Source: Bombus terrestris
Taxonomy: Eukaryota; Arthropoda; Insecta; Hymenoptera; Apidae
NCBI RefSeq assembly: GCF_910591885.1
Contig: NW_025963555.1
Location: forward strand, 5,270,001-5,334,000
Direction: 5' to 3'
Length of the DNA: 64,000 nucleotides
Below are positions 1 to 13,196 of the stretch, in pieces. Both the position numbers and the translations under genes were made by a program. The notes under the pieces are model-generated. The model saw only the letters and a program-made list of their open reading frames with translations. It searched no databases and was not told where the DNA came from. Numbering within the stretch: position 1 is the first letter of the stretch; the number at the start of each line of letters is the position of its first letter.

Positions 1-570
1 TTATACGTTATAACGTAGTAGTACATAACGTCAAACGTCACATAGTGATACAATATAACGTTATACGTTATAACGTAGTAGAATATAACGTTATACGTTA
101 TAACGTAGTAGTACATAACGTTATACGTTACAACGTAGTAGCACATAACGTCATACGTCCTATAGTGATACAATGTAACGTTATAAGTTATAACGTAGTA
201 GTACATGACGTCAGACGTCACATAGTGATACAATGTAACATTATACGTTATAATGACGAAGTGCAAAACGTTATACGTTATAACGTAGTAGTACATAACG
301 TCAAACGTCACATAGTGATACAATATAACGTTATACGTTATAACGTAGTAGAATATAACGTTATACGTTATAACGTAGTAGTACATAACGTTATACGTTA
401 CAACGTAGTAGCACATAACGTCATACGTCCTATAGTGATACAATGTAACGTTATAAGTTATAACGTAGTAGTACATGACGTCAGACGTCACATAGTGATA
501 CAATGTAACATTATACGTTATAATGTCGAAGTGCAAAACGTTATACGTTATAACGTAGTAGTGCATAACG
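1..570. repeat. 270-bp tandem duplication (9 monomers)
   Basis: Bases 31-300 and 301-570 are consecutive copies of a nine-monomer unit. Both contain the rare GTAGAATATAACG ending, the GTAGTAGCACATAACG variant and the TGACGTCAGACG junction in the same order. They differ at a few positions, for example TAATGACGAAG in the first copy against TAATGTCGAAG in the second. The same nine-monomer unit is duplicated again at 13,197-13,736. Confidence 0.9.
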
Positions 571-690
571 TCAAACCTCACATAGTGATAGAATATAACG
601 TTATACGTTATAACGTAGTAGTACATAACGTTATACGTCATATAGTAGTACAATTTAATGTTATACGTTATAACGTAGTAGTACATAACG

Positions 691-750
691 TTATCCGGTA
701 TAACGTAATAGTGCATATCTATATACGTCATATAGTGATGCAATATAACG
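691..750. repeat. E dimer, first of roughly 60 copies
   Basis: A 60-bp composite of four 15-bp pieces: TTATCCGGTATAACG, then TAATAGTGCATATCT, then ATATACGTCATATAG, then TGATGCAATATAACG. It contains CCGG and the TATCTATATA core, both essentially confined to this element. Most copies have TAATAGTACATATCT as second piece. The pieces stay together everywhere I looked, so the dimer behaves as one unit. Mutated forms are TTGTCCGG (37,123), TTAGCCGG (57,663, 62,367) and TTATCCTT (44,771, 49,211, 53,260). Confidence 0.9.
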
Positions 751-1830
751 TCATACGATATAACGTAGAAGTACATAACGTTATACATTACAAAGTAGTA
801 GTACATAACGTTATACGTTACAACGTAGTAGTACATAACGTCAAACGTCACATAGTGATACAATATAACGTTATACGTTATAACATAGAAGTACATAAGG
901 TTATACGTTATAAAGTAGTAGTACATAACGTTATACGTTACAACGTAGTAGTACATAACGTCATACGTCCTATAGTGATACAATGTAACTTTATACGTTA
1001 TAACGTAGTAGTATATAACGTTATACGTTAGAACGTAGTAGTACATAACGTCATTCGTCCTATAGTGATACAATGTAACGTTATACGTTATAACGTAGTA
1101 GTATATAACGTTATACGTTATAACGTAGTAGTATATAACGTTATACGTTGTAACGTAGTAGTACTTGACGTTATACGTTACTACGTAGTAGTACATAACG
1201 TCATACGTCCTATAGTGATACAATTTAACGTTATACGTTATAACGTAGCAGTATATAACGTTATACGTTATAACGTAGTAGTACATAACGTCATACGTCC
1301 TATGGTGATACAATGTAACGTTATACGTTATAACGTAGTAGTATATAACGTTATACGTTATAGCGTAGAAGTACATAACGTCAAACGTCACATAGTGATA
1401 CAATATAACGTTATACGTTATAACGTAGAAGTACATAACGTTATACGTTATAAAGTAGTAGTACATAACGTTATACGTTACAACGTAGTAGTACATAACG
1501 TCATACGTCCTATAGTGATACAATGTAACGTTATACGATATAACGTAGTAGTACATAACGTTATCCGGTATAACGTAATAGTGCATATCTATATACGTCA
1601 TATAATGATGCAATATAACGTCATACGTTATAACGTAGAAGTACATAACGTTATACATTATAAAGTAGTAGTACATAACGTTATACGTTACAACGTAGTA
1701 GTACATAACGTCATACGTCCTATAGTGATACAATATAACGTTATACGTTATAACGTAAATGTGTAAAACGTTATATGTTATTACGTAGTAGTACTTAACG
1801 TTATACGTTACAACGTAGTAGTACATATCG

Positions 1831-2100
1831 TCATACGTCCTATAGTGATACAATGTAACGTTATACGTTATAACGTAGTAGTATATAACGTTATACGTTA
1901 TAACGTAGTAGTACATAACGTCATACGTCCTATGGTGATACAATGTAACGTTATACGTTATAACGTAGTAGTATATAACGTTATACGTTATAACGTAGTA
2001 GTACATAACGTCATACGTCCTATGGTGATACAATGTAACGTTATACGTTATAACGTAGTAGTATATAACGTTATACGTTATAACGTCGTAGTACATAACG
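1831..2100. repeat. Three tandem 90-bp trimers
   Basis: Three successive 90-bp units start at 1,831, 1,921 and 2,011. Each is a C-class monomer (TCATACGTCC start), then an A-class monomer ending GTATATAACG, then an A-class monomer ending GTACATAACG. The second and third trimers carry TATGGTG instead of TATAGTG. The partner region near 7,021-7,200 has only two such trimers. This trimer is the smallest HOR I can define and is scattered through the window. Confidence 0.85.
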
Positions 2101-2580
2101 TCAAACGTCACATAGTGATAGAATATAACGTTATACGTTATAACGTAGTAGTACATAACGTTATACGTCATATAGTAGTACAATTTAACGTTATACGTTA
2201 TAACGTAGTAGTATATAACGTTATACGTTATAACGTAGTAGTACATAACGTCATACGTCCTATAGAGATACCATGTAACGTTATAAGTTATAACGTAGTA
2301 GTATACAACGTTATACGTTATAACGTAGTAGTACATAACGTTATACGTTTCAACGTAGTAGTACATAACGTCATACGTCCTATAGTGATACAATGTAACG
2401 TTATACGATATAACGTAGTAGTACATAACGTTATCCGGTATAACGTAATAGTGCATATCTATATACGTCATATAATGATGCAATATAACGCCATACGTTA
2501 TAACGTAGAAGTACATAACGTTATACATTATAAAGTAGTAGTACATAACGTTATACGTTACAACGTAGTAGTACATAACG

Positions 2581-5070
2581 TCATACGTCCCATAGTGATA
2601 CAATGTAACTTTTTACGTTATAACGTAGTAGTACATAACGTCATACGTCCTATGGTGATACAATGTAACTTTATACGTTATAACGTAGTAGTATATAACG
2701 TTATACGTTATAACGTAGTAGTGCATAACGTCAAACGTCACATAGTGATACAATATAACGTTATACGTTATAACGTAGAAGTACATAACGTTATACGTTA
2801 TAAAGTAGTAGTACATAATGTTATACGTTACAACGTAGTAGTACATAACGTCATAATTCCAATAGTGATACAATGTAACTTTATACGTTATAACGTAGTA
2901 GTATATAACGTTATACGTTATAACGTAGTAGTACATAACGTCATTCGTCCTATAGTGATACAATGTAACGTTATACGTTATAACGTAGAAGTATATAACG
3001 TTATACGTTATAACGTAGTAGTACATAACGTCAAACGTCACATAGTGATACAATATAACGTTATACGTTATAACGTAGAAGTACATAACGTTATACGTTA
3101 TAAAGTAGTAGTACATAACGTTATACGTTACAACGTAGTAGTACATAACGTCATACGTCCTATAGTGATACAATGTAACTTTATACGTTATAACGTAGTA
3201 GTACATAACGTCATACGTCCTATAGTGATACAATTTAACGTTATACGTTATAACGTAGTAGTATATAACGTTATACGTTATAACGTAGGAGTACATAACG
3301 TTATACGTCATATAGTGGTACAATATAACGTTATACGTTATAATGTAGAAGTACAAAACGTTATACGTTATAACGTAGTAGTACATAACGTTATACGTTA
3401 CAACGTAGTAGTACATAACGTCATACGTCCTATAGTGATACAATGTAACGTTATACGTTATAACGTCGTAGTATATAACGTAATACGTTATAACGTAGTA
3501 GTACATGACGTCAAACGTCACATAGTGATACAATGTATCATTATACGTTATAATGTAGAAGTGCAAAACGTTATACGTTATAACGTAGTAGTACATAACG
3601 TCAAACGTCACATAGTGATACAATATAACGTTATACGTTATAACGTAGTAGTACATAACGTTATACGTCATATAGTAGTACAATATAACGTTAACCGTTA
3701 TAACGTAGTAGTACATGACGTCAAACGTCACATAGTGATACAATGTAACATTATACGTTATAATGTAGAAGTGCAAAACGTTATACGTTATAACGTAGTA
3801 GTACATAACGTCAAACGTCACATAGTGATACAATACAACGTTATACGTTATAACGTAGTAGTACATAACGCTATACGTCATATAGTGGTACAATATAACG
3901 TTATACGTTATAATGTAGAAGTACAAAACGTTATACGTTATAACGTAGTAGTACATAACGTTATCCGGTATAACGTAATAGTACATATCTATATACGTCA
4001 TATAGTGATGCAATATAACGTTATACGTTATAACGTAGTAGTATATAACGTTATACGTTATAACGTAGTAGTACATAACGTTATACGTTACAACGTAGTA
4101 GCACATAACGTCATACGTCCTATAGTGATACAATGTAACGTTATAAGTTATAACGTAGTAGTATACAACGTTATACGTTATAACGTAGTAGTAAATAACG
4201 TTATACGTTACAACGTAGTAGTACATAACGTCATACGTCCTATAGCGATACAATGTAACGTTATACGATATAACGTCGTAGTATATAACGTTATACGCTA
4301 CAACGTAGTAGTACATGACGTCAAACGTCACATAGTGATACAATGTAACATTATACGTTATAATGTCGAAGTGCAAAACGTTATACGTTATAACGTAGTA
4401 GTACGTAACGTTATCCGGTATAACGTAATAGTGCATATCTATATACGTCATATAGTGATGCAATATAACGTCATAAGTTATAACGTAGAAGTACATAACG
4501 TTATACGTTATAAAGTAGTAGTACATAACGTTATACGTTACAACGTAGTAGTACATAACGTCATACGTCCTATAGTGATACAATGTAACTTTTTACGTTA
4601 TAACGTAGTAGTACATAACGTCATACGTCCTATGGTGATACAATGTAACGTTATACGTTATAACGTAGTAGTACATAACGTTATCCGGTATAACGTAATA
4701 GTACATATCTATATACGTCATATAGTGATGCAATATAACGTTATACGTTATAACGTAGTAGTATATAACGTTATACGTTACAACGTAGTAGTACATAACG
4801 TCATACGTCCTATAGTGACACAATGTAACGTTATAAGTTATAACGTAGTAGTACATAACGTTATACGTCATATAGTAGTACAATATAACGTTAACCGTTA
4901 TAACGTAGTAGTACATAACGTCAAACGTCACATAGTGATACAATATAACGTTATACGTTATAACGTAGTAGTACATAACGTTATTCGTTACAACGTAGTA
5001 GTACATAACGTCATACGTCCTATAGTGATACAATGTAACGTTATACGTTATAACGTAGTAGTATATAACG
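2581..5070. repeat. Mixed higher-order array without a dominant local period
   Basis: Monomers stay in strict 30-bp register here. Classes A, B, C, D (TTATACGTCATATAG start) and E alternate with no local duplication longer than a few hundred bases that I could see by eye, apart from the 270-bp unit at 4,411-4,680. Some monomers carry single changes not repeated nearby, such as the TCATAATTCCAATAG start at 2,851. No gene, RNA or foreign insertion is visible. Confidence 0.8.
4411..4680. repeat. 270-bp nine-monomer HOR opened by the E dimer
   Basis: The unit begins with the 60-bp E dimer (TTATCCGGTATAACG start). It continues through a TCATAAG monomer, a TTATAAAGTAG monomer, a TTACAACG monomer, a C monomer ending in AACT, an A monomer, a TATGGTG C monomer and another A monomer, and the next E dimer follows at 4,681. 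The same order recurs at 13,797-14,066, 34,034-34,303 and 35,714-35,983. Confidence 0.85.
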
Positions 5071-5850
5071 TTATACGTTATAACGTAGTGGTACATAACG
5101 TTATTCGTTACAACGTAGTAGTACATAACGTCATACGTCCTATAGTGATACAATGTAACGTTATATGATATAACGTCGTAGTATATAACGTTATACGCTA
5201 TAACGTAGTAGTACATGACGTCAAACGTCACATAGTGATACAATGTAACATTATACGTTATAATGACGAAGTGCAAAACGTTATACGTTATAACGTAGTA
5301 GTACATAACGTCAAACGTCACATAGTGATACAATATCACGTTATACGTTATAACGTAGTAGTACATAACGTTATACGTCATATAGTAGTACAATATAACG
5401 TTAACCGTTATAACGTAGTAGTACATAACGTCAAACGTCACATAGTGATACAATATAACGTTATACGTTATAACGTAGTAGTACATAACGTTATTCGTTA
5501 CAACGTAGTAGTACATAACGTCATACGTCCTATAGTGATACAATGTAACGTTATATGATATAACGTCGTAGTATATAACGTTATACGCTATAACGTAGTA
5601 GTACATGACGTCAAACGTCACATAGTGATACAATGTAACATTATACGTTATAATGACGAAGTGCAAAACGTTATACGTTATAACGTAGTAGTACATAACG
5701 TCAAACGTCACATAGTGATACAATATAACGTTATACGTTATAACGTAGTAGAATATAACGTTATACGTTATAACGTAGTAGTACATAACGTTATACGTTA
5801 CAACGTAGTAGCACATAACGTCATACGTCCTATAGTGATACAATGTAACG
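5071..5850. repeat. 390-bp HOR (13 monomers), two tandem copies
   Basis: Two 390-bp units start at 5,071 and 5,461, identical over about their first 300 bp apart from a few bases. The diagnostic monomer begins TTATATGATATAACGTCG (5,161 and 5,551). It introduces the only common in-frame stop (TGA) of the plus-strand open frame. It is followed after two monomers by TAATGACGAAG. This is the first occurrence of the 13-monomer HOR that dominates 14.3-23.7 kb, which links the two regions by descent. Confidence 0.88.
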
Positions 5851-7758
5851 TTATAAGTTATAACGTAGTAGTACATGACGTCAGACGTCACATAGTGATA
5901 CAATGTAACATTATACGTTATAATGTCGAAGTGCAAAACGTTATACGTTATAACGTAGTAGTGCATAACGTCAAACCTCACATAGTGATAGAATATAACG
6001 TTATACGTTATAACGTAGTAGTACATAACGTTATACGTCATATAGTAGTACAATTTAACGTTATACGTTATAACGTAGTAGTACATAACGTTATCCGGTA
6101 TAACGTAATAGTGCATATCTATATACGTCATATAGTGATGCAATATAACGTCATACGATATAACGTAGAAGTACATAACGTTATACATTACAAAGTAGTA
6201 GTACATAACGTTATACGTTACAACGTAGTAGTACATAACGTCAAACGTCACATAGTGATACAATATAACGTTATACGTTATAACATAGAAGTACATAAGG
6301 TTATACGTTATAAAGTAGTAGTACATAACGTTATACGTTACAACGTAGTAGTACATAACGTCATACGTCCTATAGTGGTACAATGTAACTTTATACGTTA
6401 TAACGTAGTAGTATATAACGTTATACGTTATAACGTAGTAGTACATAACGTCATTCGTCCTATAGTGATACAATGTAACGTTATACGTTATAACGTAGTA
6501 GTATATAACGTTATACGTTATAACGTAGTAGTATATAACGTTATACGTTGTAACGTAGTAGTACTTGACGTTATACGTTACTACGTAGTAGTACATAACG
6601 TCATACGTACTATAGTGATACAATTTAACGTTATACGTTATAACGTAGCAGTATATAACGTTATACGTTACAACGTAGTAGTACATAACGTCATACGTCC
6701 TATAGTGATACAATGTAACGTTATACGATATAACGTAGTAGTACATAACGTTATCCGGTATAACGTAATAGTGCATATCTATATACGTCATATAATGATG
6801 CAATATAACGTCATACGTTATAACGTAGAAGTACATAACGTTATACATTATAAAGTAGTAGTACATAACGTTATACGTTACAACGTAGTAGTACATAACG
6901 TCATACGTCCTATAGTGATACAATATAACGTTATACGTTATAACGTAAAAGTGTAAAACGTTATATGTTATTACGTAGTAGTACTTAACGTTATACGTTA
7001 CAACGTAGTAGTACATATCGTCATACGTCCTATAGTGATACAATGTAACGTTATACGTTATAACGTAGTAGTATATAACGTTATACGTTATAACGTAGTA
7101 GTACATAACGTCATACGTCCTATGGTGATACAATGTAACGTTATACGTTATAACGTAGTAGTATATAACGTTATACGTTATAACGTCGTAGTACATAACG
7201 TCAAACGTCACATAGTGATAGAATATAACGTTATACGTTATAACGTAGTAGTACATAACGTTATACGTCATATAGTAGTACAATTTAACGTTATACGTTA
7301 TAACGTAGTAGTATATAACGTAGTGATACAATATAACGTTATACGTTATAGCGTAGAAGTACAAAACGTTATATGTTATTACGTAGTAGTACTTAACGTT
7401 ATACGTTATAACGTAGTAGTACATAACGTCATACGTCCTATAGAGATACCATGTAACGTTATAAGTTATAACGTAGTAGTATACAACGTTATACGTTATA
7501 ACGTAGTAGTACATAACGTTATACGTTTCAACGTAGTAGTACATAACGTCATACGTCCTATAGTGATACAATGTAACGTTATACGATATAACGTAGTAGT
7601 ACATAACGTTATCCGGTATAACGTAATAGTGCATATCTATATACGTCATATAATGATGCAATATAACGTCATACGTTATAACGTAGAAGTACATAACGTT
7701 ATACATTATAAAGTAGTAGTACATAACGTTATACGTTACAACGTAGTAGTACATAACG
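5611..7758. repeat. Dispersed duplication, copy 2 (partner 211-2,580)
   Basis: Downstream partner of 211-2,580. It has lost a seven-monomer and a three-monomer segment and has gained the register-breaking junction at 7,321. Differences include TATAGTGGTAC at 6,361-6,390 where the partner has TATAGTGATAC, and TCATACGTAC at 6,601. The right end of similarity is near 7,758. Confidence 0.83.
7321..7338. repeat. Truncated 18-bp monomer (12-bp deletion)
   Basis: After a complete monomer ending GTATATAACG at 7,320, the next unit is only TAGTGATACAATATAACG. The first 12 bases of a C-class monomer are missing. This is the first break of the 30-bp phase in the window, and it also shifts the open frames. 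Together with the 38-bp unit at 7,939 it bounds a 600-bp island (7,339-7,938, exactly 20 monomers) in a shifted register. Confidence 0.92.
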
Positions 7759-7938
7759 TCATACGTCCTATAGTGATACAATATAACGTTATACGTTATA
7801 ACGTAAAAGTGTAAAACGTTATATGTTATTACGTAGTAGTACTTAACGTTATACGTTACAACGTAGTAGTACATATCGTCATACGTCCTATAGTGATACA
7901 ATGTAACGTTATACGTTATAACGTAGTAGTATATAACG

Positions 7939-7976
7939 TTATGTACTAGTAGTATATAACGTAGTAGTACATAACG
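7939..7976. repeat. 38-bp composite monomer at a rearrangement junction
   Basis: This unit reads as a 23-bp partial monomer (TTATGTACTAGTAG, then TATATAACG) joined to a complete 15-bp second half (TAGTAGTACATAACG). Adding one half-monomer is what an exchange in the 15-bp sub-register would give. TACTAGTA at 7,944-7,951 is a perfect 8-bp palindrome created here, and I saw it nowhere else in the window. The change resets the phase by +8 and opens the next domain. Confidence 0.88.
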
Positions 7977-8876
7977 TCATACGTCCTATGGTGATACAAT
8001 GTAACGTTATACGTTATAACGTAGTAGTATATAACGTTATACGTTATAACGTCGTAGTACATAACGTCAAACGTCACATAGTGATACAATATAACGTTAT
8101 ACGTTATAACGTAGAAGTACATAACGTTATACGTTACAACGTAGTAGTACATAACGTCATACGTCCTATAGTGATACAATATAACGTTATACGTTATAGC
8201 GTAGAAGTACAAAACGTTATATGTTATTACGTAGTAGTACTTAACGTTATACGTTACAACGTAGTAGTACATATCGTCATACGTCCTATAGTGATACAAT
8301 GTAACGTTATACGTTATAACGTAGTAGTATATAACGTTATACGTTATAACGTAGTAGTACGTAACGTCATACGTCCTATGGTGATACAATGTAACGTTAT
8401 ACGTTATAACGTAGTAGTATATAACGTTATAATTTATAACGTCGTAGTACATGACGTCAAACGTCACATAGTGATACAATGTAACATTATACGTTATAAT
8501 GTCGAAGTGCAAAACGTTATACGTTATAACGTAGTAGTGCATAACGTCAAACGTCACATAGTGATAGAATATAACGTTATACGTTATAACGTAGTAGTAC
8601 ATAACGTTATACGTCATATAGTAGTACAATTTAACGTTATACGTTATAACGTAGTAGTATATAACGTTATACGTTATAACGTAGTAGTACATAACGTCAT
8701 ACGTCCTATAGTGATACAATGTAACGTTATACGTTATAACGTAGTAGTACTTAGCGTTATACGTTACTGCGTAGTAGTACATAACGTTATACGTCATATA
8801 GTGGTACAATATAACGTTATACGTTATAATGTAGAAGTACAAAACGTTATACGTTATAACGTAGTAGTACATAACG
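7977..8876. repeat. 900-bp shared block, copy a
   Basis: The block begins with a TATGGTG C monomer and runs through a TTATAGCGTAGAAG monomer, the TTATATGTTATTACG monomer, a TTATAATTTATAACG monomer (8,427) and the TTAGCG then TTACTGCG pair near 8,750. The full 900 bp recurs at 25,671 and 28,904. The first 750 bp recur at 9,537 and 12,417. Five copies of one block at uneven distances make it the most useful segment for tracing array history in the first half of the window. Confidence 0.87.
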
Positions 8877-11546
8877 TTATCCGGTATAACGTAATAGTAC
8901 ATATCTATATACGTCATATAGTGATGCAATATAACGTTATACGTTATAACGTAGAAGTATATAACGTTATACGTTACAACGTAGTAGTACATAACGTCAT
9001 ACGTCCTATAGAGATACAATGTAACGTTATAAGTTATAACGTAGTAGTATACAACGTTATACGTTATAACGTAGTAGTACATAACGTTATACGTTTCAAC
9101 GTAGTAGTACATAACGTCATACGTCCTATAGTGATACAATGTAACGTTATACGATATAACGTAGTAGTACATAACGTTATCCGGTATAACGTAATAGTGC
9201 ATATCTATATACGTCATATAATGATGCAATATAACGTCATACGTTATAACGTAGAAGTACATAACGTTATACATTATAAAGTAGTAGTACATAACGTTAT
9301 ACGTTACAACGTAGTAGTACATAACGTCATACGTCCTATAGTGATACAATATAACGTTATACGTTAAAACGTAAAAGTGTAAAACGTTATATGTTATTAC
9401 GTAGTAGTACTTAACGTTATACGTTACAACGTAGTAGTACATATCGTCATACGTCCTATAGTGATACAATGTAACGTTATACGTTATAACGTAGTAGTAT
9501 ATAACGTTATACGTTATAACGTAGTAGTACATAACGTCATACGTCCTATGGTGATACAATGTAACGTTATACGTTATAACGTAGTAGTATATAACGTTAT
9601 ACGTTATAACGTCGTAGTACATAACGTCAAACGTCACATAGTGATACAATATAACGTTATACGTTATAACGTAGAAGTACATAACGTTATACGTTACAAC
9701 GTAGTAGTACATAACGTCATACGTCCTATAGTGATACAATATAACGTTATACGTTATAGCGTAGAAGTACAAAACGTTATATGTTATTACGTAGTAGTAC
9801 TTAACGTTATACGTTACAACGTAGTAGTACATATCGTCATACGTCCTATAGTGATACAATGTAACGTTATACGTTATAACGTAGTAGTATATAACGTTAT
9901 ACGTTATAACGTAGTAGTACATAACGTCATACGTCCTATGGTGATACAATGTAACGTTATACGTTATAACGTAGTAGTATATAACGTTATAACTTATAAC
10001 GTCGTAGTACATGACGTCAAACGTCACATAGTGATACAATGTAACATTATACGTTATAATGTCGAAGTGCAAAACGTTATACGTTATAACGTAGTAGTGC
10101 ATAACGTCAAACGTCACATAGTGATAGAATATAACGTTATACGTTATAACGTAGTAGTACATAACGTTATACGTCATATAGTAGTACAATTTAACGTTAT
10201 ACGTTATAACGTAGTAGTATATAACGTTATACGTTATAACGTAGTAGTACATAACGTCATACGTCCTATAGTGATACAATGTAACGTTATACGCTATAAC
10301 GTCGTAGTACATAACGTTATACGTTATAACGTAGTAGTACATAACGTTATACGTTACAACGCAGTAGCACATAACGTCATACGTCCTATAGTGATACAAT
10401 GTAACGTTATAAGTTATAACGTAGTAGTACATGACGTCAAACGTCACATAGTGATACAATGTAACATTATACGTTGTAATGCCGAAGTGCAAAACGTTAT
10501 ACGTTATAACGTAGTAGTACATAACGTCAAACGTCACATAGTGATACAATATAACGTTATACGTTATAACGTAGTAGTACATAACGTTATACGTCATATA
10601 GTAGTACAATATAACGTTATACGTTATAACGTAGTAGTACATAACGTTATCCGGTATAACGTAATAGTGCATACCTATATACGTCATATAGTGATGCAAT
10701 ATAACGTCATACATTATAACGTAGAAGTACATAACGTTATACATTATAAAGTAGTAGTACATAACGTTATACGTTACAACGTAGTAGTACATAACGTCAA
10801 ACGTCACGTAGTGATATAATATAACCTTATACGTTATAACGTAGAAGTACATAACGTTATACGTTATAAAGTAGTAGTACATAACGTTATACGTTACAAC
10901 GTAGTAGTACATAACGTCATACGTCCTATAGTGATACAATGTAACTTTATACGTTATAACGTAGTAGTATATAAAGTTATACGTTATAACGTAGTAGTAC
11001 ATAACGTCATTCGTCCTATAATGATACAATGTAACGTTATACGTTATAACGTAGTAGTATACAACGTTATACGTTATAACGTAGTAGTAACTAACGTTAT
11101 ACGTTACAACGTAGTAGTACATAACGTCATACGTCCTATAGAGATACAATGTAACGTTATAAGTTATAACGTAGTAGTATACAACGTTATACGTTATAAC
11201 GTAGTAGTACATAACGTTATACGTTACAACGTAGTAGTACATAACGTCATACGTCCTATAGCGATACAATGTAACGTTATACGATATAACGTCGTAGTAT
11301 ATAACGTTATACGCTATAACGTAGTAGTACATGACGTCAAACGTCACATAGTGATACAATGTAACATTATACGTTATAATGTCGAAGTGCAAAACGTTAT
11401 ACGTTATAACGTAGTAGTACATAACGTCAAACGTCACATAGTGATACAATATAACGTTATACGTTATAACGTAGTAGTACATAACGCTATACGTCATATA
11501 GTGGTACAATATAACGTTATACGTTATAATGTAGAAGTACAAAACG
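8667..11546. repeat. 2,880-bp tandem unit, copy 1 (96 monomers)
   Basis: The segment aligns with 11,547 onward at an offset of exactly 2,880 bp, for example 8,697 with 11,577, 9,421 with 12,301 and 10,441 with 13,321. Differences are sparse: TTAAAACG at 9,361 against TTATAACG, and GTATATAACG at 8,957 against GTACAAAACG. Within it, 9,537-10,286 repeats 7,977-8,726 at a 1,560-bp offset (52 monomers). Confidence 0.87.
9537..10286. repeat. 750-bp shared block, copy b
   Basis: Second copy of the block that begins at 7,977, offset 1,560 bp. It carries TTATAACTTATAACG at 9,987 where copies a and c carry TTATAATTTATAACG. After the shared C monomer at 10,257 it departs from copy a by continuing with a TTATACGCTATAACGTCG monomer, as copy c does. 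Confidence 0.86.
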
Positions 11547-12416
11547 TTATACGTTATAACGTAGTAGTACATAACGTCATACGTCCTATAGTGATACAAT
11601 GTAACGTTATACGTTATAACGTAGTAGTACTTAGCGTTATACGTTACTGCGTAGTAGTACATAACGTTATACGTCATATAGTGGTACAGTATAACGTTAT
11701 ACGTTATAATGTAGAAGTACAAAACGTTATACGTTATAACGTAGTAGTACATAACGTTATCCGGTATAACGTAATAGTACATATCTATATACGTCATATA
11801 GTGATGCAATATAACGTTATACGTTATAACGTAGAAGTACAAAACGTTATACGTTACAACGTAGTAGTACATAACGTCATACGTCCTATAGAGATACAAT
11901 GTAACGTTATAAGTTATAACGTAGTAGTATACAACGTTATACGTAATAACGTAGTAGTACATAACGTTATACGTTTCAACGTAGTAGTACATAACGTCAT
12001 ACGTCCTATAGTGATAGAATGTAACGTTATACGATATAACGTAGTAGTACATAACGTTATCCGGTATAACGTAATAGTGCATATCTATATACGTCATATA
12101 ATGATGCAATATAACGTCATACGTTATAACGTAGAACTACATAACGTTATACATTATAAAGTAGTAGTACATAACGTTATACGTTACAACGTAGTAGTAC
12201 ATAACGTCATACGTCCTATAGTGATACAATATAACGTTATACGTTATAACGTAAAAGTGTAAAACGTTATATGTTATTACGTAGTAGTACTTAACGTTAT
12301 ACGTTACAACGTAGTAGTACATATCGTCATACGTCCTATAGTGATACAATGTAACGTTATACGTTATAACGTAGTAGTATATAACGTTATACGTTATAAC
12401 GTAGTAGTACATAACG

Positions 12417-13166
12417 TCATACGTCCTATGGTGATACAATGTAACGTTATACGTTATAACGTAGTAGTATATAACGTTATACGTTATAACGTCGTAGTAC
12501 ATAACGTCAAACGTCACATAGTGATACAATATAACGTTATACGTTATAACGTAGAAGTACATAACGTTATACGTTACAACGTAGTAGTACATAACGTCAT
12601 ACGTCCTATAGTGATACAATATAACGTTATACGTTATAGCGTAGAAGTACAAAACGTTATATGTTATTACGTAGTAGTACTTAACGTTATACGTTACAAC
12701 GTAGTAGTACATATCGTCATACGTCCTATAGTGATACAATGTAACGTTATACGTTATAACGTAGTAGTATATAACGTTATACGTTATAACGTAGTAGTAC
12801 ATAACGTCATACGTCCTATGGTGATACAATGTAACGTTATACGTTATAACGTAGTAGTATATAACGTTATAATTTATAACGTCGTAGTACATGACGTCAA
12901 ACGTCACATAGTGATACAATGTAACATTATACGTTATAATGTCGAAGTGCAAAACGTTATACGTTATAACGTAGTAGTGCATAACGTCAAACGTCACATA
13001 GTGATAGAATATAACGTTATACGTTATAACGTAGTAGTACATAACGTTATACGTCATATAGTAGTACAATTTAACGTTATACGTTATAACGTAGTAGTAT
13101 ATAACGTTATACGTTATAACGTAGTAGTACATAACGTCATACGTCCTATAGTGATACAATGTAACG
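12417..13166. repeat. 750-bp shared block, copy c
   Basis: Third copy of the block beginning at 7,977. It lies 4,440 bp from copy a and 2,880 bp from copy b. It agrees with copy a in TTATAATTTATAACG (12,867) but with copy b in the TTATACGCTATAACGTCG monomer that follows at 13,167. The mixed pattern suggests exchange or conversion between copies. Confidence 0.85.
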
Positions 13167-13196
13167 TTATACGCTATAACGTCGTAGTACATAACG

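Larger units (their letters stand above)
211..2580. repeat. Dispersed duplication, copy 1 (partner 5,611-7,758)
   Basis: This block aligns with 5,611-7,758. The offset starts at 5,400 bp (180 monomers) and falls to 5,190 and then 5,100 bp, because the downstream copy lacks 210 bp (seven monomers, near 6,661) and then 90 bp (three monomers). It rises again to 5,178 through extra sequence near 7,321-7,428. Rare variants shared by both copies include TCAAACCTCACATAG, GTAAATGTG or GTAAAAGTG, and TAGAGATACC. Scattered single-base differences separate the copies. Confidence 0.85.

Noticed and set aside
45..5168. Pentapeptide-repeat or beta-helical antifreeze-like protein encoded by the NVIRY-NVVVH frame
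   Set aside because: The five-residue period follows directly from the 15-bp half-monomer. The usual A-D/N-L-X-X pattern is only loosely met, there is no N-terminal signal or non-repeat domain, and stops and frameshifts are not avoided.
7321..7976. Transposon insertion at the register break near 7.3-8.0 kb
   Set aside because: All 656 bp are satellite monomers. There are no terminal inverted repeats or non-satellite bases, only a truncated and a composite monomer at the ends.
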